64,000 bases of DNA from contig JAJEKV010000303.1 in assembly GCA_021234155.1 (NCBI GenBank), positions 248,001-312,000 on the forward strand, written 5' to 3'. The stretch comes from Isoetes taiwanensis. Its lineage: Eukaryota; Streptophyta; Lycopodiopsida; Isoetales; Isoetaceae. Of this stretch, positions 43,042-55,497 are shown one piece after another (within the stretch, counting starts at the first letter, position 1; each line of letters begins with the position of its first letter). The position numbers and the translations under genes were made by a program. The notes under the pieces were generated by a model that ran no database searches, was not told the origin of the DNA, and saw only the letters and a list, made by a program, of their open reading frames with translations.

Positions 43042-44389
43042 GCGCTCCATGCAACTTCATAGGATGTAATGCTTTGCTTCTACCTGCTCGTGAGTAACAT
43101 AGGCAGCCCACTACAAAATATTCTCCACATGTTAAACAAAATATCTCGGCAAGTATCTAACTATGTAGTTTATTGATCTCTTAGAAAACAACCTAGCTCA
43201 AGTATGTCCTAGCTTGCATTCTAAACATTTTAAAAGCAGGTAGTGATGCAGCAAGAACATTGCATCAGAGATATTGGGTGCATACCATGATGGCCATATG
43301 CAGCCATATCCAAATGTGTATACTATCAGTGAAGATTTCTTTTGAAACAAGCACAGCTACAATAACTCCTCAAGTATTCTTAAATGAAAACTCTTACCAT
43401 CTTTAGAGTCACAAATGAACAATCTTACCATGTTTTAGACTCATATTTCAACTAGCAAGTGCTTCGTTCATCTAGGTTAAAGCAAACCATGAACATTGAA
43501 GGGCTTGCGACTGACGTAGTACAGATTCCATTGCCTTGTATAACTAAGGCAATACTTTTGCCCCGTCAATGTTGAAACGTTGTGAACTAATGAAAACATC
43601 ATCGATCGCATGGCAAGCAAGAAATTTACATACAATGTCAAAAACACTGATACTTTCACTCTGGTTGATGTGAACTTACACCAAGAAATACACACCAAAA
43701 CTCCAGCAAATACTACGACTATCTGGATGCTCAAAAAACTTTCAAATTCAATTTAATTATAGGTTAATGCTATATGTCGCAACACCAGCTGTCCAATTAT
43801 GTAAAGTGCATATCAACCTGCTTCATGGATTCAAATCATGTTTTTCCATGTATAAGACTTCACGTTTGTAGACTACTTCACGTTTGTAGACTTCTTCATG
43901 CAAAATATAACCATTGCAGATTTCGAATGGAAGTTAGCAGGTAACCAAATTACCACGTTCATGTATATCATTTTCTACTTCACTTGTAATATCAATAAAT
44001 AGCTCTTGCTGATATCTCTACAAGTAATCTCTAAGAAAACTTAACGCTCTATTGTGAAAGCAAGTGGAGCAAATAAGCTTAGTTTAACTAAGCATACTTT
44101 CAACATCTATAAACTCCAATTAATATTCTTTGCCCTTCCAATTTCGAGCTTAGAGGAATGTAAAGCATAGAGAATTAACTCTATTGTCGACTAAAGGTCT
44201 AGAATTAAATATACCCCACCTTTTGCTCGAATTTGAAAGGGAAGTGAGATATTACCAGCCATTTAGCAAACATCCTATGTTTGAAGATTAAATTGAAATA
44301 GTCTTCAATACAATGGTTACTTAAAAATCACATTACTTTGGTAGCATAATCATGTCTTTACTAGCTTTTGAACATATACCCAAAGAAAA
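43042..44389. other. Probable interior of a Helitron-like element, no gene recognised
   Basis: AT-rich and non-coding. A short tandem CTTCACGTTTGTAGACTACTT/TTCTT sits at 43858-43900. The block ends in a Helitron-type 3' terminus at 44417, but the 5' TC end was not found, so the element's extent is unknown. Confidence 0.35.
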
Positions 44390-44417
44390 GCCCAGCAATG
44401 CTAGGCACTTTTTCTAG
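44390..44417 (+). mobile_element. Helitron-type 3' terminus (hairpin + CTAG)
   Basis: GCCCAGCAATGCTAGGC forms a 7-bp stem with one mismatch and an AAT loop. It is followed by ACTTTTT and CTAG at 44414-44417, with T next. This is the standard Helitron end: short hairpin, about ten bases, CTRR, host T. To the right an AT-rich repeat begins mid-sequence (TGGTTTAATAATAAC), as expected for insertion into it. Confidence 0.65.
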
Positions 44418-46055
44418 TGGTTTAATAATAACAATTGAATAATTTATTATCAATGAAATAAAATATATTGAAATTTAATCAATAATGAACTATTCATTTT
44501 TTTTTTAATTGAAACATAAATATAATTATATAGATTTTAAACATAAACACAATTATTTAATTAATTTTAATGTAGAACTTTCTTTAAATATTTTGAAAAA
44601 GTACTTTAACCATTATACTTTGACCAATAAGAGTAAAAATATATATAATTTTCTCATGACATCCTTGACATATATCTATTAGATTTGAATAAGTCCAAGT
44701 TTTGATAAATATATCATAAACTTCAACTTTAGACCACACCTTTGTGAATTGTCTATACTTAGAGCGAAATCAGACTACAACCCAAACTGAAAGAAAATAA
44801 ATTCTAAACCAACAGAAATTTGCCGTGTGAACTTTAGACGGGCAACCCATATCAAATCTACGGTGCTAAACGCACAGTCAGCGTTTTGGCACCCATCTAT
44901 TTTTGGATGGGGGATTTTGCATGTCCCAATTTTTAGAAGGCAACCACGTCATCTACCTCAACCACGTCATTCATCTGTTCACTGTTCATGCGAAAGAGCA
45001 GAAGAGCACAATTTGGCGAGAGATCATGCCCTTCAGTGAAGATAATCCGGAGGACCTTTGAAAATTATTAGATTCAAGATGAATCCGACACTTTTGTCTA
45101 AAACCTACACGAAAATAGATGGAAATCGAATGGGAAAATCGGTGAAAGCTGTGAAAGGTGGTGAGTTTTCTGATTGGTTTTTGCAAATACAGCGATGGAT
45201 GAAGAAGATTCAGAAAAAAATGATTGCCTTTTGCCAAAGATCATGAAAAGAGCTGCCCAAACCATGTAACTTCCATCACAACTTTTCTTTCTTTGAACTG
45301 CGATTTTAGATCGAATTTAGACAAACTGTGATGGGGCTTTTCGCATATAGATGAGCAAAAACCTATTCCGACGTAGATGGTTGCAGAAGTAGACTGATTT
45401 TTGATGAACAATAGTGGAGATTAGAAGGATTATCAAGCCTGGCGAAGTCAACCTCTTCCTGTCACATGTTTTTTTTATGCTTGCATGGCAGATGATGAGG
45501 ATGGTTTTTTAAAGGAATTGGACATGATAGTGTGATATGGGCAAATGGCGAAACTATTTCTTGGGCTAAACATATGCCAAACCTTGCCACAAAATTATTT
45601 GGGTTGGGCTGTAATCTGATTTCGCTCTTAATGCGTCTATCATTAAAAAAACAATAGCATCTTGCATACGCTACACTCCTCTGCGCCTCCTCCACTCAGA
45701 ATATTAGCCGTTTTTTCTCCTTTTGATTTTGTTTTTCCCCAACGTAAAAAATACCATTGGGTGGTTTTTTTCCGACAAAATGCTGACTCCGTATCTCATG
45801 GTATGTAGAATAGTACGAGGATAAGTTCCCCTTGACATGGATCCACGTGTCGGCCCTATCTTTTTGGGGATAACTTTGCCGGCAAAAGAAAAATATATGT
45901 TGCGTTTAATCGAAGAGACATTTACAAGTGAAAAAGGACCATGTAAACTTTTTAGCACTTGCAAGGTGATCATAATGAATGAAAAATGATGTATAAAATT
46001 GATAGTGATTATAATGGTGTGTAGTTATGGATGCATCAATATGTCTTTCAACGGG
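44418..46055 (+). repeat. AT-rich dispersed repeat, copy interrupted by a MITE
   Basis: It follows the copy at 46380-51005 in order: TGGTTTAA-AATAAC, TGAAATAAAATATATTGAAA, AATAATGAACTATTC, AATAAGTCCAAGTTTTGATA, CAACTTTAGACCACA, [866-bp MITE], ATG-GTCTATCATTA, AGCATC, [about 230 bp of other DNA], ATGTTG-GTTTAAT, AAGGTGATCATAATGAATG and, at the end, CAACGGGCAACC. Length without insertions would be about 540 bp. No TIR or coding sequence was recognised for the repeat itself. Confidence 0.75.
44762..45627. mobile_element. 866-bp MITE with 24-bp TIRs and TTA duplication (Harbinger-like)
   Basis: Left end GAGCGAAATCAGACTACAAC then CCAA; the inverted right end reads GAGCGAAATCAGATTACAGC then CCAA (2 mismatches in 24). 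TTA flanks both sides (44759-44761, 45628-45630). The paralogous copy at 50815-50830 reads CTATGATTAATGTATCTATC, showing the empty site with a single TTA. TTA/TAA duplications are typical of PIF/Harbinger elements. The interior has short open frames only (one of 62 codons at 45058), no transposase. Confidence 0.85.
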
Positions 46056-47711
46056 CAACCAAGAACAAGGGTGTGATTTAATTTGGATGTAATATTCTAT
46101 CAAATATTTTGGATAGATGGCTGAGATTATCTAGGATTCGTTGGGGGGCTTGTGACACTTATGATAATCTAATTAGAATTAGACATTTCAAGGATATAAA
46201 ATTTCAATTTTCAGTGATTTTAGGCAATCATGGTAATTTCTAATTGATATTTGATGGTTTGATAAGTGATAACTTAAAACTATTATGAGAATCTCACAAC
46301 TTACAAACTTTTACACTTTTAAGAACACTTTAAGAAGAGTTTCAGATTGAAATTAAATTAAATGATAACATTAATGGTTTAAAAATAACTATTGAATGAT
46401 TTATTATTGATGAAATAAAATATATTGAAAATTAATCAATAACTAGCAAAAAGGCACGCGCCAGAGGCTTCATAAGGAAGGGAAAAGTCAGAGTCATTTT
46501 CTAGATTTTATTTAGAGATAGGCATTCATTTATTGTCATGTTGTAATCGATGTGAAGTTTGGAAGCTTCATAGGTGGTGATATAGCGTAGCTTCTGTGGC
46601 TGAGGTCTCATCTTGAGGTTAAATTGAACATGTAATATTAAATTGAACATGTATCATATACTTTATCCAATTCATTTCATACTGCGGGAGGAGCTTCTGG
46701 GTTAAAAGAAAAGAAGAAGAAGAAGGAAAGAAGCCAATTTTTTAAGCCATCTCCCACACAATTGTTTGACCTAACTCAGGTTTTCTGCATCAAACAAATC
46801 CAAAACTAACACAAAACAGCGAAGACTGGCCGGATTTCATTGGGTTCGATGGGTCAGTCCGAATCCTCTTGGAAGGAGGCGATTTGGGCTTTAAACTGGT
46901 CGGAATTGGTTGGAGAGTGCCAATTTGGGCATTAAAACCGCCGATGCATTGTGGGCAGCTCTGAGAAGTTGCAGCCCTATTTACTTATTGCCTGTTTGGT
47001 TGTTTTATTTGTCCTCTTTCCTTCCAGCACTACCGTTATAGCCGCATCCAGCAGAAGAAAAAAATCAAATGTATGGAAGAGATCTTGCAAAGTGTAACCC
47101 GTTCTACAGATGATGAGCCAAGATCCAGCCAAACCAAAGTTGTATCTAAATCCGCTTATTAGGAAGCCCCTGTTTACCAAAATGTAGTTGTAAATCCGGA
47201 CAAGCCTGGCAGATCTTACTACGACCCATATAAGAGGATGGAGCTCTGAAGCCCTTCGATTTTGCATTGTTGAGTCATGATCTGTTAAGGTTTTCTGATT
47301 TTATGAATGGGCGGAGTGTGCATACCACAACAGCTTCCTTGAAGATCCCGCGCCCTATGGTGGGACCATTGTGTCGTGGATCGATGTAAGGATCCGTGGG
47401 CTCGGGTGTGTTGAGGCTATGGCGGCTTTGAGCAGGCGGAGACCTTTGTGAAGCTTCGGTGCGGCAAATTCATAAACACTTTGCTTCTTTTTTATTTGTT
47501 TTGCCTCAACCATAGGTTCGTTGTACACCATTGACATTGCTATGCGTTTTTTTTTTCTTTCAAAATTCTCATGGTCAGCTAGATCAATGGTAGGGAATAA
47601 AACTTATGATGTTATAAAGTTGAGTAAAAACAAGATTGAGCGAGATGATATATATGATTACAGCTCGTGAGAGCTAAAAAATAACATGAAAATTTTGCAC
47701 ATAACTCTTTG

Positions 47712-47880
47712 TGATTCTTAAGTTCAAGTGCATCAATGTCATTCTCTTTGTGATTCTTTAAGTTCATGTGCATCAATGTCTTTATGATTCTTGCTCGATT
47801 CTTAAGTTCAAGTGCATCAATGTCATTCTCTTTGTGATTCTTTAAGTTCATGTGCATCAATGTCTTTATGATTCTTGCTT
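47712..47880. repeat. 84-bp tandem repeat, two units
   Basis: GATTCTTAAGTTCAAGTGC, ATCAATGTCATTCTCTTTG, TTCATGTGCATC and TCTTTATGATTCTTGCT occur at 47712-47796 and 47797-47880 with almost no differences. It lies inside the Helitron-like element. Confidence 0.85.
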
Positions 47881-48639
47881 AGTCATTGAGAATGAAAATG
47901 CAACTCAATCTCTTTGAAGCGGCAAAAATTTAAATGACTTGGCATGGCATAATAAAAAAAAAAATTGCAAGAGAATAGTAGGAGAATCTGCCCGATGAGA
48001 CGAAGAAGATAGCCCGCGAGGCTGCCACACATCTCATGGCAAGAATCAGGGAGAGGATACAAGTCGTGGATGGATGGCAAGCATCGACGATACAAATAAA
48101 TGATGGACAACAAGAAAATGAGTTGCGAAAAGCTTACCTTGGTCTCGCAAAATTTATAGTCCGTGCCATCTCTGGGCCTAAAGTTGATATATTGAAGGGC
48201 ATGCCTAGCGATAAGCGGCTTACTAGGTAGGCTTCAGCAGCCTTTTACCTAAGCTACCAAGGATTCGGTAAGCCATCTTTGTAGAAGTCGTTATTGAACT
48301 AATGAACAAGGGTAAAAAATGATCTTTTGTGCTAACCCGCTAAATATGAATCACCATGAACAAGCTATATGGCGAGAGTAAGAAGATGAGATCGCTAACC
48401 TCATAAATGATATTGATTAAAAAAAGCGCAGAGAAAACACAATGGATGAGACTTCTGCCAAAATGTAATACAATGACAAATGTCCAGGGATATGGCATGG
48501 ATTCCTCCCTTTGAGATCGATCATGCGGAAATGGAACTCCACAAGTATTTTGTTGAAACCATCATGCATTCAATCAAATTAAGAATGACATGCTTTAAGA
48601 GGGAAGAAATTTGAACCAAGTAAAAAGAACCGTAAATTG

Positions 48640-49545
48640 CTAAATGAAGGTAAAAGCTATGAAGACGAGGATTGCATGTCTAACCCCCGAATGCATCCGG
48701 ACTACATGCGGTTAAGATACCCGATGAAAGCCATACTATCCGGCTCAATTCCACTATGCTCCATGTCGAAGAAACCTAATAGCTGCCCTACATCGCCAAT
48801 GCTTATGATTGTGTTTTCCATTTTCTAGAGCAACCGATACTCCCATATGCTTTCGGGATGTTCGGGCATGTAATCATCGTCGGCATTATATATCTCTCCT
48901 CGAAGTTAAAGGCAAAAAGGCATTCACCACACTCAACGTATCATGAAATTATGATACTCCAAAGATATGACATCTTGAGATGGCGGGCTTGCGTAAATTT
49001 GGCTAATCCCTCCCTCCTTCCACATTTGGCATTACAAGACGTAACTCACTATCTTGTGCATAACCCGCAATAATTGGTAAATATACAAAAATATACAAAA
49101 ACAAGATGGTTCTCATTATGTTGAGCATAACTGCAATAATTGTAGCACCATTGGCAAATCCATAGATTCAATCGGTGCATTGCCCAAGACAAGATCCAAT
49201 TGAACACTATATCGAGATGGATGTAAAGCTCACTTTGTTCGATACTATTTTCTCATCCAACATGTTACTAAAAACATTTTAGAGCATGAAAGCATTGACA
49301 ATCTTTGAATATCCGACAATAAACATGCCCCTTGACAATTGGTCAAAAGCCCTTTGTGCTTTGTTGTGCTCACACAATGAAATTATCGGTTGTATGCCTT
49401 CATGTTGCACGCCTCGGAAGCATTTCCAAGCAAGCAAAGCATTGCTAGAATGAGCATATCCCGCAACATGTTGGATGGCAAAAAATCCATGGAGTTGAAC
49501 TGAATGATTTTGACAATGATTTTGAAAATCTGGCCTAAAAAGCAA
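48640..49545 (-). pseudogene. PPR-protein pseudogene fragments
   Basis: On the minus strand, AGYAHSSNALLAWKCFRGVQHEGIQP (given here only as a label for 49385-49470) follows the L-type PPR pattern AGYA..G...EAL..F..M..EGI.P. Later pieces read NVFSNMLDEKIVSNKVSFTS (about 49225-49285) and MEHSGIEPDSMAFIG (about 48690-48770), each fitting F..M...GI.P...TF. PPR proteins bind organelle RNA. Spacing between motifs is irregular and frames change often, so this is a decayed fragment, probably captured by the element around it. Confidence 0.6.
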
Positions 49546-51010
49546 TGGCTAGAAAATATCTCCGGCTTTTCTCAAGGCACAAAGCCTATTCAAGTGTGAC
49601 GTTAGAACAAAACATTCTCTATTTATTGCTTTGCTATTATACAATGCGAGGGATCTATCTCTATGTCCCTTGATTGAGGAATCTATACCGGATAACATTT
49701 TAGGCATTAGATAACTCCGCAAACTTTCGATAACTTTTGCTAACTCTAGGCATTAGGTAACACTAGAAATACAAGAAATCCAAGATCAAGCTTTATTGGT
49801 TTGGAATATGTTATTGGGAATGTCGGATAGTTGCAGTGGTAGCACAAAACAAGAACAAGCAAATATATGGTGGAGTATCTCGTACCTTGTCTTGCTAGAT
49901 GGTCTTTGCCATCATAAATGATTAGATGATGCTAAGGGGCTTTTGCAAACAATGAATGCAACTAATTGTCCCCAAGTGCAATCAGATATGACATGCTTAT
50001 TAGTGACTTCTACAAAGAGAACAGAGCAGATGAAATGTAAGGGCTTCCCCTTTTTCATATTGGCCGATCGCAAGCGATTTTGTAGTAAACAAGGAGATCT
50101 TTTGAAGGAAAAAAAAAAAAAACTTCTTTGGTTCTCGGTTGCTTTGGATGATGTCGTCGAAATCTCCAACATAAGACAAAGAATCGATTATCACGCAAGG
50201 CTAAGTCGCTTTTATGGGGCAAAGTATAGAACTTTGTAGACCGATTCCCTACAGATAAACACAACCAAAAAACAACGAAAGTTAGCTTAAGAAGGGACTA
50301 CAATGAAAAGGCTTGAGGGAAGAGAAACGAAAGGAAAAGAAAAACGAAGGCGAGAGCGCGACGTATTCTATCTCCGTGTTATTTTTTGCCCTTTTCTAAT
50401 TTCGGAGGCCGTCGATGTTAGAAATATTAGATCCAATGGTCAAAACCATTGCCACATCATCTTTTGTTGAGTGGAGGTGCTACGTGGATAGCCTAGAATT
50501 GCAAGGAGGGTTGCACGCTTGGTTAGGCTGGCGTGCTAATAAACTATTCAAAATTTTTTTTTATATTGAAACATAAACATAATTATATAGAATTTACCTT
50601 AGATGAAAATTTAATTATAATTAGATTAAAGTAAAAATTATTATAGAAAGCAGTTTTATATTTTAATAGCCATTATACTTTGATCAATAAGAGTAAAAAT
50701 ATCCATAATCTTATGATGACATCCTTGACGTCTATCTATTAGATTTTAATAAGTCCAAGTTTTGATAAATATGTTATAAACCTCAACTTTAGACCACATC
50801 TTTGTGAATTATCTATGATTAATGTATCTATCATTACAAAAGCAATAGCATTCTATGTTGTGTTTAATTGAAGATACATTTACAATTAAAAAATATGGCA
50901 TATAAGATTTTGCAAGGTGATCATAATGAATGAAAAATGATGTATAAAATTGATGATGATTATAATGGTGTGTAGTTGTGGATACATCAATGGGTATTCT
51001 AACGGGCAAC

Positions 51011-52920
51011 CCATTGGTGCATTAACACCTTGTTTCTCCTTTGCACCCAGATGCTGCCATGTGAACGCATCAGATTGCTCTAATTTATCGACGTAGTTTG
51101 AATAAAATGCCTTTTCGTTACATCACATAAATTTTTGACCCTAGGAATTTGAGAATAACGCCGATAGGGGCAAGGTTCATTTGTTCGGCCTTGCACGAGT
51201 GCATGTGTTTGTAGGGCGAAACAAAGTAGGGTTTATAATAACTGATTTGGCAATATCATTTCTCGATCCTCCATTGATCATCAACTATACATAACAATCA
51301 TTATAAAAAAAAAGAGAAAGAAACTGCGTGACAAGTTTGTTTCATCATAAGAAGAATCAACAATCAAATACGATGAATTATCAAACGAACTCTGCAAAAG
51401 CGCAGAAGATGAAAAAGTATTCTCAAATATAAGTACATTGAAATGGCTACGTTTCACGAGTTAATTTCATCTCTCTAAGGAGGAGGGCTAATATCACTCC
51501 CTTAACCCAGATTCTTTGGAGGCTCTAAGGATTTGCTCGCTATGCACCATTGGATCAAAGAATGGTTAATAGAGAACTTGAATATTCCTATTAAAAGAAT
51601 ATTCCACTGATTACTGGCAATAATGTCTCATTCAACCATGTCCATTCTCCTACAAGAGACGAAATTCCTTTCTTTGCCTTTGTCCGGAATGGAACGCCAC
51701 ATACTCTATTGTCAAGAGCCGAAAGGGACAATGTTGGCTTGAACCTTCGCACTTAGATCAATTTCTTGGACATCTGAGATAAGCTGGAGCTCGAGATACT
51801 TGGAGTGATCAATCCAAAGTTCCAGTATCAAAAATTACAAAAAACAATGCCTATCTAGCAGTACCCCAATTTATGATGCCTTGAGCTAGACGACTTGCAA
51901 AATGTTGTGAAATCTAGTGCACAAGATTATTAAATATTTTGCTATAGGATAAACGGGTCAAGTTTTGATCAAATTAAGTTTAAAAATCAATTGTATGAGA
52001 CATAGACCAAGTTTTTTAAATCATGTCTTTTGTGCAAATCGCAGAAGCAATCTGACACAATCTATCTTCAAGAAATAGTATTTTGAGTCACAATAATCTT
52101 TGATGCAACTAACATTTTGATGTCATTAATATCACAATATAGGTTGAAATACAACATACATCATCCCTAAAGAAAACTCTACTTTCATGAAGGACAATGT
52201 AAAAAATATCATGGAATCACAAATAATAATATGTTGGAAGATCATAACATGCCAAGAAGGTACTCAAGCACAAAGAGTGAAGGTAATTCAGCTTTGCCAC
52301 ATTAGAACTCAGAACTTTGGTTTCATGCTTCAGCTATCTTTGTGTTCACAACAACAACTTGAGGATCTACATCTGACTTCCTTTCTATAATTTTCCGTAC
52401 TGCAAAAACAAGTATAGCTAGAGTGGAAGTATTCACTTGGATATTTGATGGAAAAACTTCCCCTAGAAGATAAGATATCATGTTAGAAATTTTCTAAGCC
52501 CTTAATAAATGCTTTAGCTTTATGTATGAAATCTAAAACTTATTCTTTTTGAACTTTAAGCACTTCATTTTAAGCTTGAATCTAGGAGACAAACCTAAGG
52601 ACCTACCAAATATGGAGTTGGACTATGCAATAAGCTTGTAACATAGAAAATGATTTTGTAAATCCTAAGAATCAAGCATCAAGAGCCGTTACATGGATAT
52701 ATTCATAAGTTATGCCTAGTTATGGGTCGTAGATAGTGATCCTCATTTATACTGTATATTATATAGTGAGGTTACTGAGATACTATATGGTTTGAGGTAA
52801 ACATACCTATTGGTGCTAATTTAGTATATGTATTGTACAATTGGAGGGCGGGGAAAAGAATAGGCTCTCCATGCCCTACGTCACCCCTCGTATCAATATG
52901 AAACTAAACAAGAGGGAGCT
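51011..52920. other. 1.9-kb interval without recognised genes
   Basis: AT-rich with stops in all frames. No motifs, ends or tandem repeats of note were seen. It ends at the microsatellite tail of the minus-strand LINE-A. Confidence 0.4.
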
Positions 52921-53239
52921 TTAGGAAGGAAGGAAAGAAGGTATTTTTATCGTCCACGGAGACCAATCTGGCCTATGGGACCCAATACAAAAGCGCACAA
53001 AAGCGGATTACTACCGGATTAAAAACCCCCGAAGGGTTTCGAGGGAAAAACAGTGGCAAACAATCGGCCTGTGACAAACCGTTCCAATATCTGAGAAATA
53101 CAAAAACACACAAATATATACACTTATACCTTTGTACCCATAGTGCACGATCGTGGCGCCCAAAGGGGCAAAGATGGGCTCATAGATCCGATTACCTCAC
53201 AGATATAGCCACGACCCTAGGGCGCGTCTTCGACGGTGT

Positions 53240-55100
53240 GTTCATCAGCAAATGTAGGGGACAAGTCCGTAGGTACTAAAGGAGCGTATCGCCCGGTCCC
53301 GATGAATCTGGGCAACTCTGGAAAGTGTGAGACTCATCCTCAATGGCACCCGTTTGGCAAAGCCAGCCGGAGCACGTCTGGCGGGGCTCCCAATCCACCG
53401 GCTCAGATCTTCGATCACGAGATGGTGGGCACTTTGTCGCGATGGAGACAATAGAACGCGCTTTCGGCGGTAGGAACGTATTAGAGGCTGCGGGCTCACC
53501 GTGGCCAACGCGGGATTGATGTGCTCCTTGTAATGGGCGTTTTGACTGCTCTAGAGCGCCCGAGATCCCCAGAGTTTTTGCAAGGAACAAAGCGTCCGGT
53601 TCCTCGAAGCATCGCCACGGCCCCCCGTATGGTCCACTGCGATCACATTGGCTCCCCGCTGTTCCATCTGGCGAACCAGCCATCTCTTATCCCCTCCAAC
53701 AGCTCCGAGCGGTAGCGTGCCCCATTACCCGCGGCGTAAGCCAGTGGGGCTTAAAGCATCACCCATATTAACCACTTTCAAAGTAGGCGATGTGTCTATC
53801 AAGGGTGCCCACTGGCTGCAAGAATCCGGTTCTACTTGGCCATCCGATGGGGGATCAAGGTTTCCACCCCAAGTGCCGCAGGCTAAAAATGCCTTCCGCA
53901 AGACCGCTCCAAGTCATTCCATTCGCCAAAGAGGCGACCGGCCCCAAACCTCGACCCCGTCTGAAGGACAAGCTCGACCAGCGCCCGAAACGGATGTGAC
54001 CGATGGCCCCAATCATAGAAGCTCTGGCTGGCCGTTGGTTCACGCATGGCATAAAGCTTCCGGCCCTCTTTGTCACCCTTAAGCGGATGGGCGTCTCCCA
54101 ACAGAGCAAGGAGGGAACTCCACCCCTAGGTACTTGTAGGTGGGCGTGACCTCCTGTGCCGCCCCCTCGATATGTGAGTAGCGGGGAGGCGTGGGGTGGC
54201 GTGAAGAGGATATGAGAACCACCACTGGTCTTGGCCAGATTCACAGCGCATAATCAGAGCTGGGAAGAATGTGTCTAGGGCATCCGGATGGGGATCGCAT
54301 AGCCACGGGGTGTGGGGGAAAGGTCAACATCGTCGCATAAATGAGCCGGATGACACAGTGCAAAAGGCGTATGCCATCTCCCCATACTTTCGTGGGTGGT
54401 TTTTAATTCACATACTCAAAAAGCATGTGGGCTTACACATGTGCTTTGCGACAGTCTTGACCCTTCATTGCCCTTCAAATTGCCCTTCATTGCCCTTCCA
54501 TAGCCCTTCATTGCCCTTCAAAAATCATGAGTGTTTTCTATTATATAAAGGATATAATGAGCATATTAGTGGTGCAAATAATGATGACATAAATTATTTG
54601 GTGAAGGTGCTTATATGTCGTGGATGGTCAAAAAACTGGGTAGGTCAACAAAAAGTTACCCAAGAAGCCGAATTTTAACCCGGTCAATGTAGAGGCCAAA
54701 AAGTGTTGGTGAGAGGGGGCAGCCACGCCGGACTCGATACTCTTGTGAATGCTTGGCCCGTCGGTGCATCCGCCAAAACAACTCTCATACAGCTTTGTAT
54801 ATGGCATTACGCACGACAAAAGTGGCAAAACTGATTGACGCATCTTAGCCTAGCTTTTCTTTGGGGCCAGATCAAAGCCCAGCGAAGTCCACAAAGCAGC
54901 AATACAAGTCATGCCGATGGTTTCGGCTGTCTTCAATCGGCCCAAGTAGTGTAAAGATATGGTCAATCATTGAGTGGCGGGGTCTAAAGCCCGCTTCGTG
55001 TGAGGGCTTTCGCGACATCTCACGCCTCTGCCAATGGGAAAATTTGATTAAAGGTGACGGAGTTAATGATTTGTGTTGTAAAAAGAAAAAGTTTGGTGCC
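53240..55100 (-). pseudogene. LINE-A RT and C-terminal remnants
   Basis: On the minus strand, a shifted block resembling GFRPRHSMIDHIFTL and CFVDF (54880-55000) precedes CTDGPSIHKS and GCPLSPTLFGLYID-like residues (54680-54760, motif B). Then follow NLAKTSGGSHILF, YRGG-type residues of the TYRGQ...YKYLG strand (54120-54240), an alanine/arginine-rich post-RT region and the zinc-binding relic GAIEDESHTFQSCPDSSGPG (53290-53350). The YADD block is missing, apparently replaced by the 54360-54660 block. Many frame changes; inactive. Confidence 0.65.
54464..54528. repeat. Short tandem CCCTTCATTG repeat
   Basis: CCCTTCATTG and close variants (CCCTTCAAATTG, CCCTTCCATAG) follow one another six to seven times. 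It lies in the block that interrupts the minus-strand LINE-A. Confidence 0.75.
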
Positions 55101-55497
55101 TTATCGGCCTGAGAATAATGTTGTATATATTAAAAAAAAGGGGCGATTTATGGTAGATACAACATGTACAAGAGGGCAAATTAATTATCTAATCTAACAT
55201 TATCTAATCAATTATAGTACTTGCTTTTAGAGGGAAGAAGTTGAGCAGGGTTTTAAATGGAGTATCGAATTCCTTTGCATCTGTATTAGTAGCACATTAA
55301 TGGGGTCCTTAATAAGGTTTCTATACTACATTATTATAAATATAAAAAAACTTGCCCTCACAAAAAAAAAAAAAGTTGTATTTGATTTTTTTTGTTCACC
55401 TTTAAAAAATATATTATTTTTCTAGGTTTTCAATAAATCGAGTTTGATTGTTTTTTTACATCCATCTTTCTAGGTCATCAGATTAAAAGTGGAAGGC

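Larger units (their letters stand above)
46443..50539 (-). mobile_element. ~4.1-kb Helitron-like insertion carrying PPR pseudogene pieces
   Basis: The target can be restored exactly between A (46442) and T (50540) without duplication, the Helitron signature. Read on the minus strand the element ends GGCGCGTGCCTTTTTGCTAG followed by T, very like the 44417 terminus (GGCACTTTTTCTAG, T). The 5' end reads TTAGCACGCC rather than the usual TC. The terminal hairpin is short (3-4 bp). An alternative reading is a TAA duplication (46440-46442, 50537-50539) with no matching TIRs. No Rep/helicase is present, so it is non-autonomous. Confidence 0.55.
46135..51010 (+). repeat. AT-rich dispersed repeat, copy split by a 4.1-kb insertion
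   Basis: The left part (46150-46442) matches the AT-rich half of the ~965-bp units at 2.8-3.0 kb (AATTAGACATTTCAAG, TTTTCAGTGATTT, AATTAAATTAAATGATAA). The right part (50540-51010) continues with TAAACTATTC and runs to CTAACGGGCAACCC. Joining the two sides restores AATCAATAA/TAAACTATTC, as found uninterrupted at 6058-6076. Confidence 0.8.
52922..55110 (-). mobile_element. LINE-A, 5'-truncated copy on the minus strand
   Basis: From right to left: reverse-transcriptase remnants, a post-RT domain, zinc-binding C-terminus, the 3' UTR hairpin (CCCTCGAAACCCTTCGGGG-type, 53020-53052), GACGATAAAAATACC (52942-52956) and a CTTC/CTTT tail (52922-52941). Same family as 10.2-15.4 kb. About 2.2 kb long; a ~300-bp foreign or scrambled block lies at 54360-54660. 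Confidence 0.75.

Noticed and set aside
45058..45246. 62-codon basic frame inside the MITE
   Set aside because: Too short for a transposase, no motif, and no sign of conservation.
47700..47880. CRISPR-like spacing of repeats
   Set aside because: Only two 84-bp units without regular spacers; a eukaryotic minisatellite.
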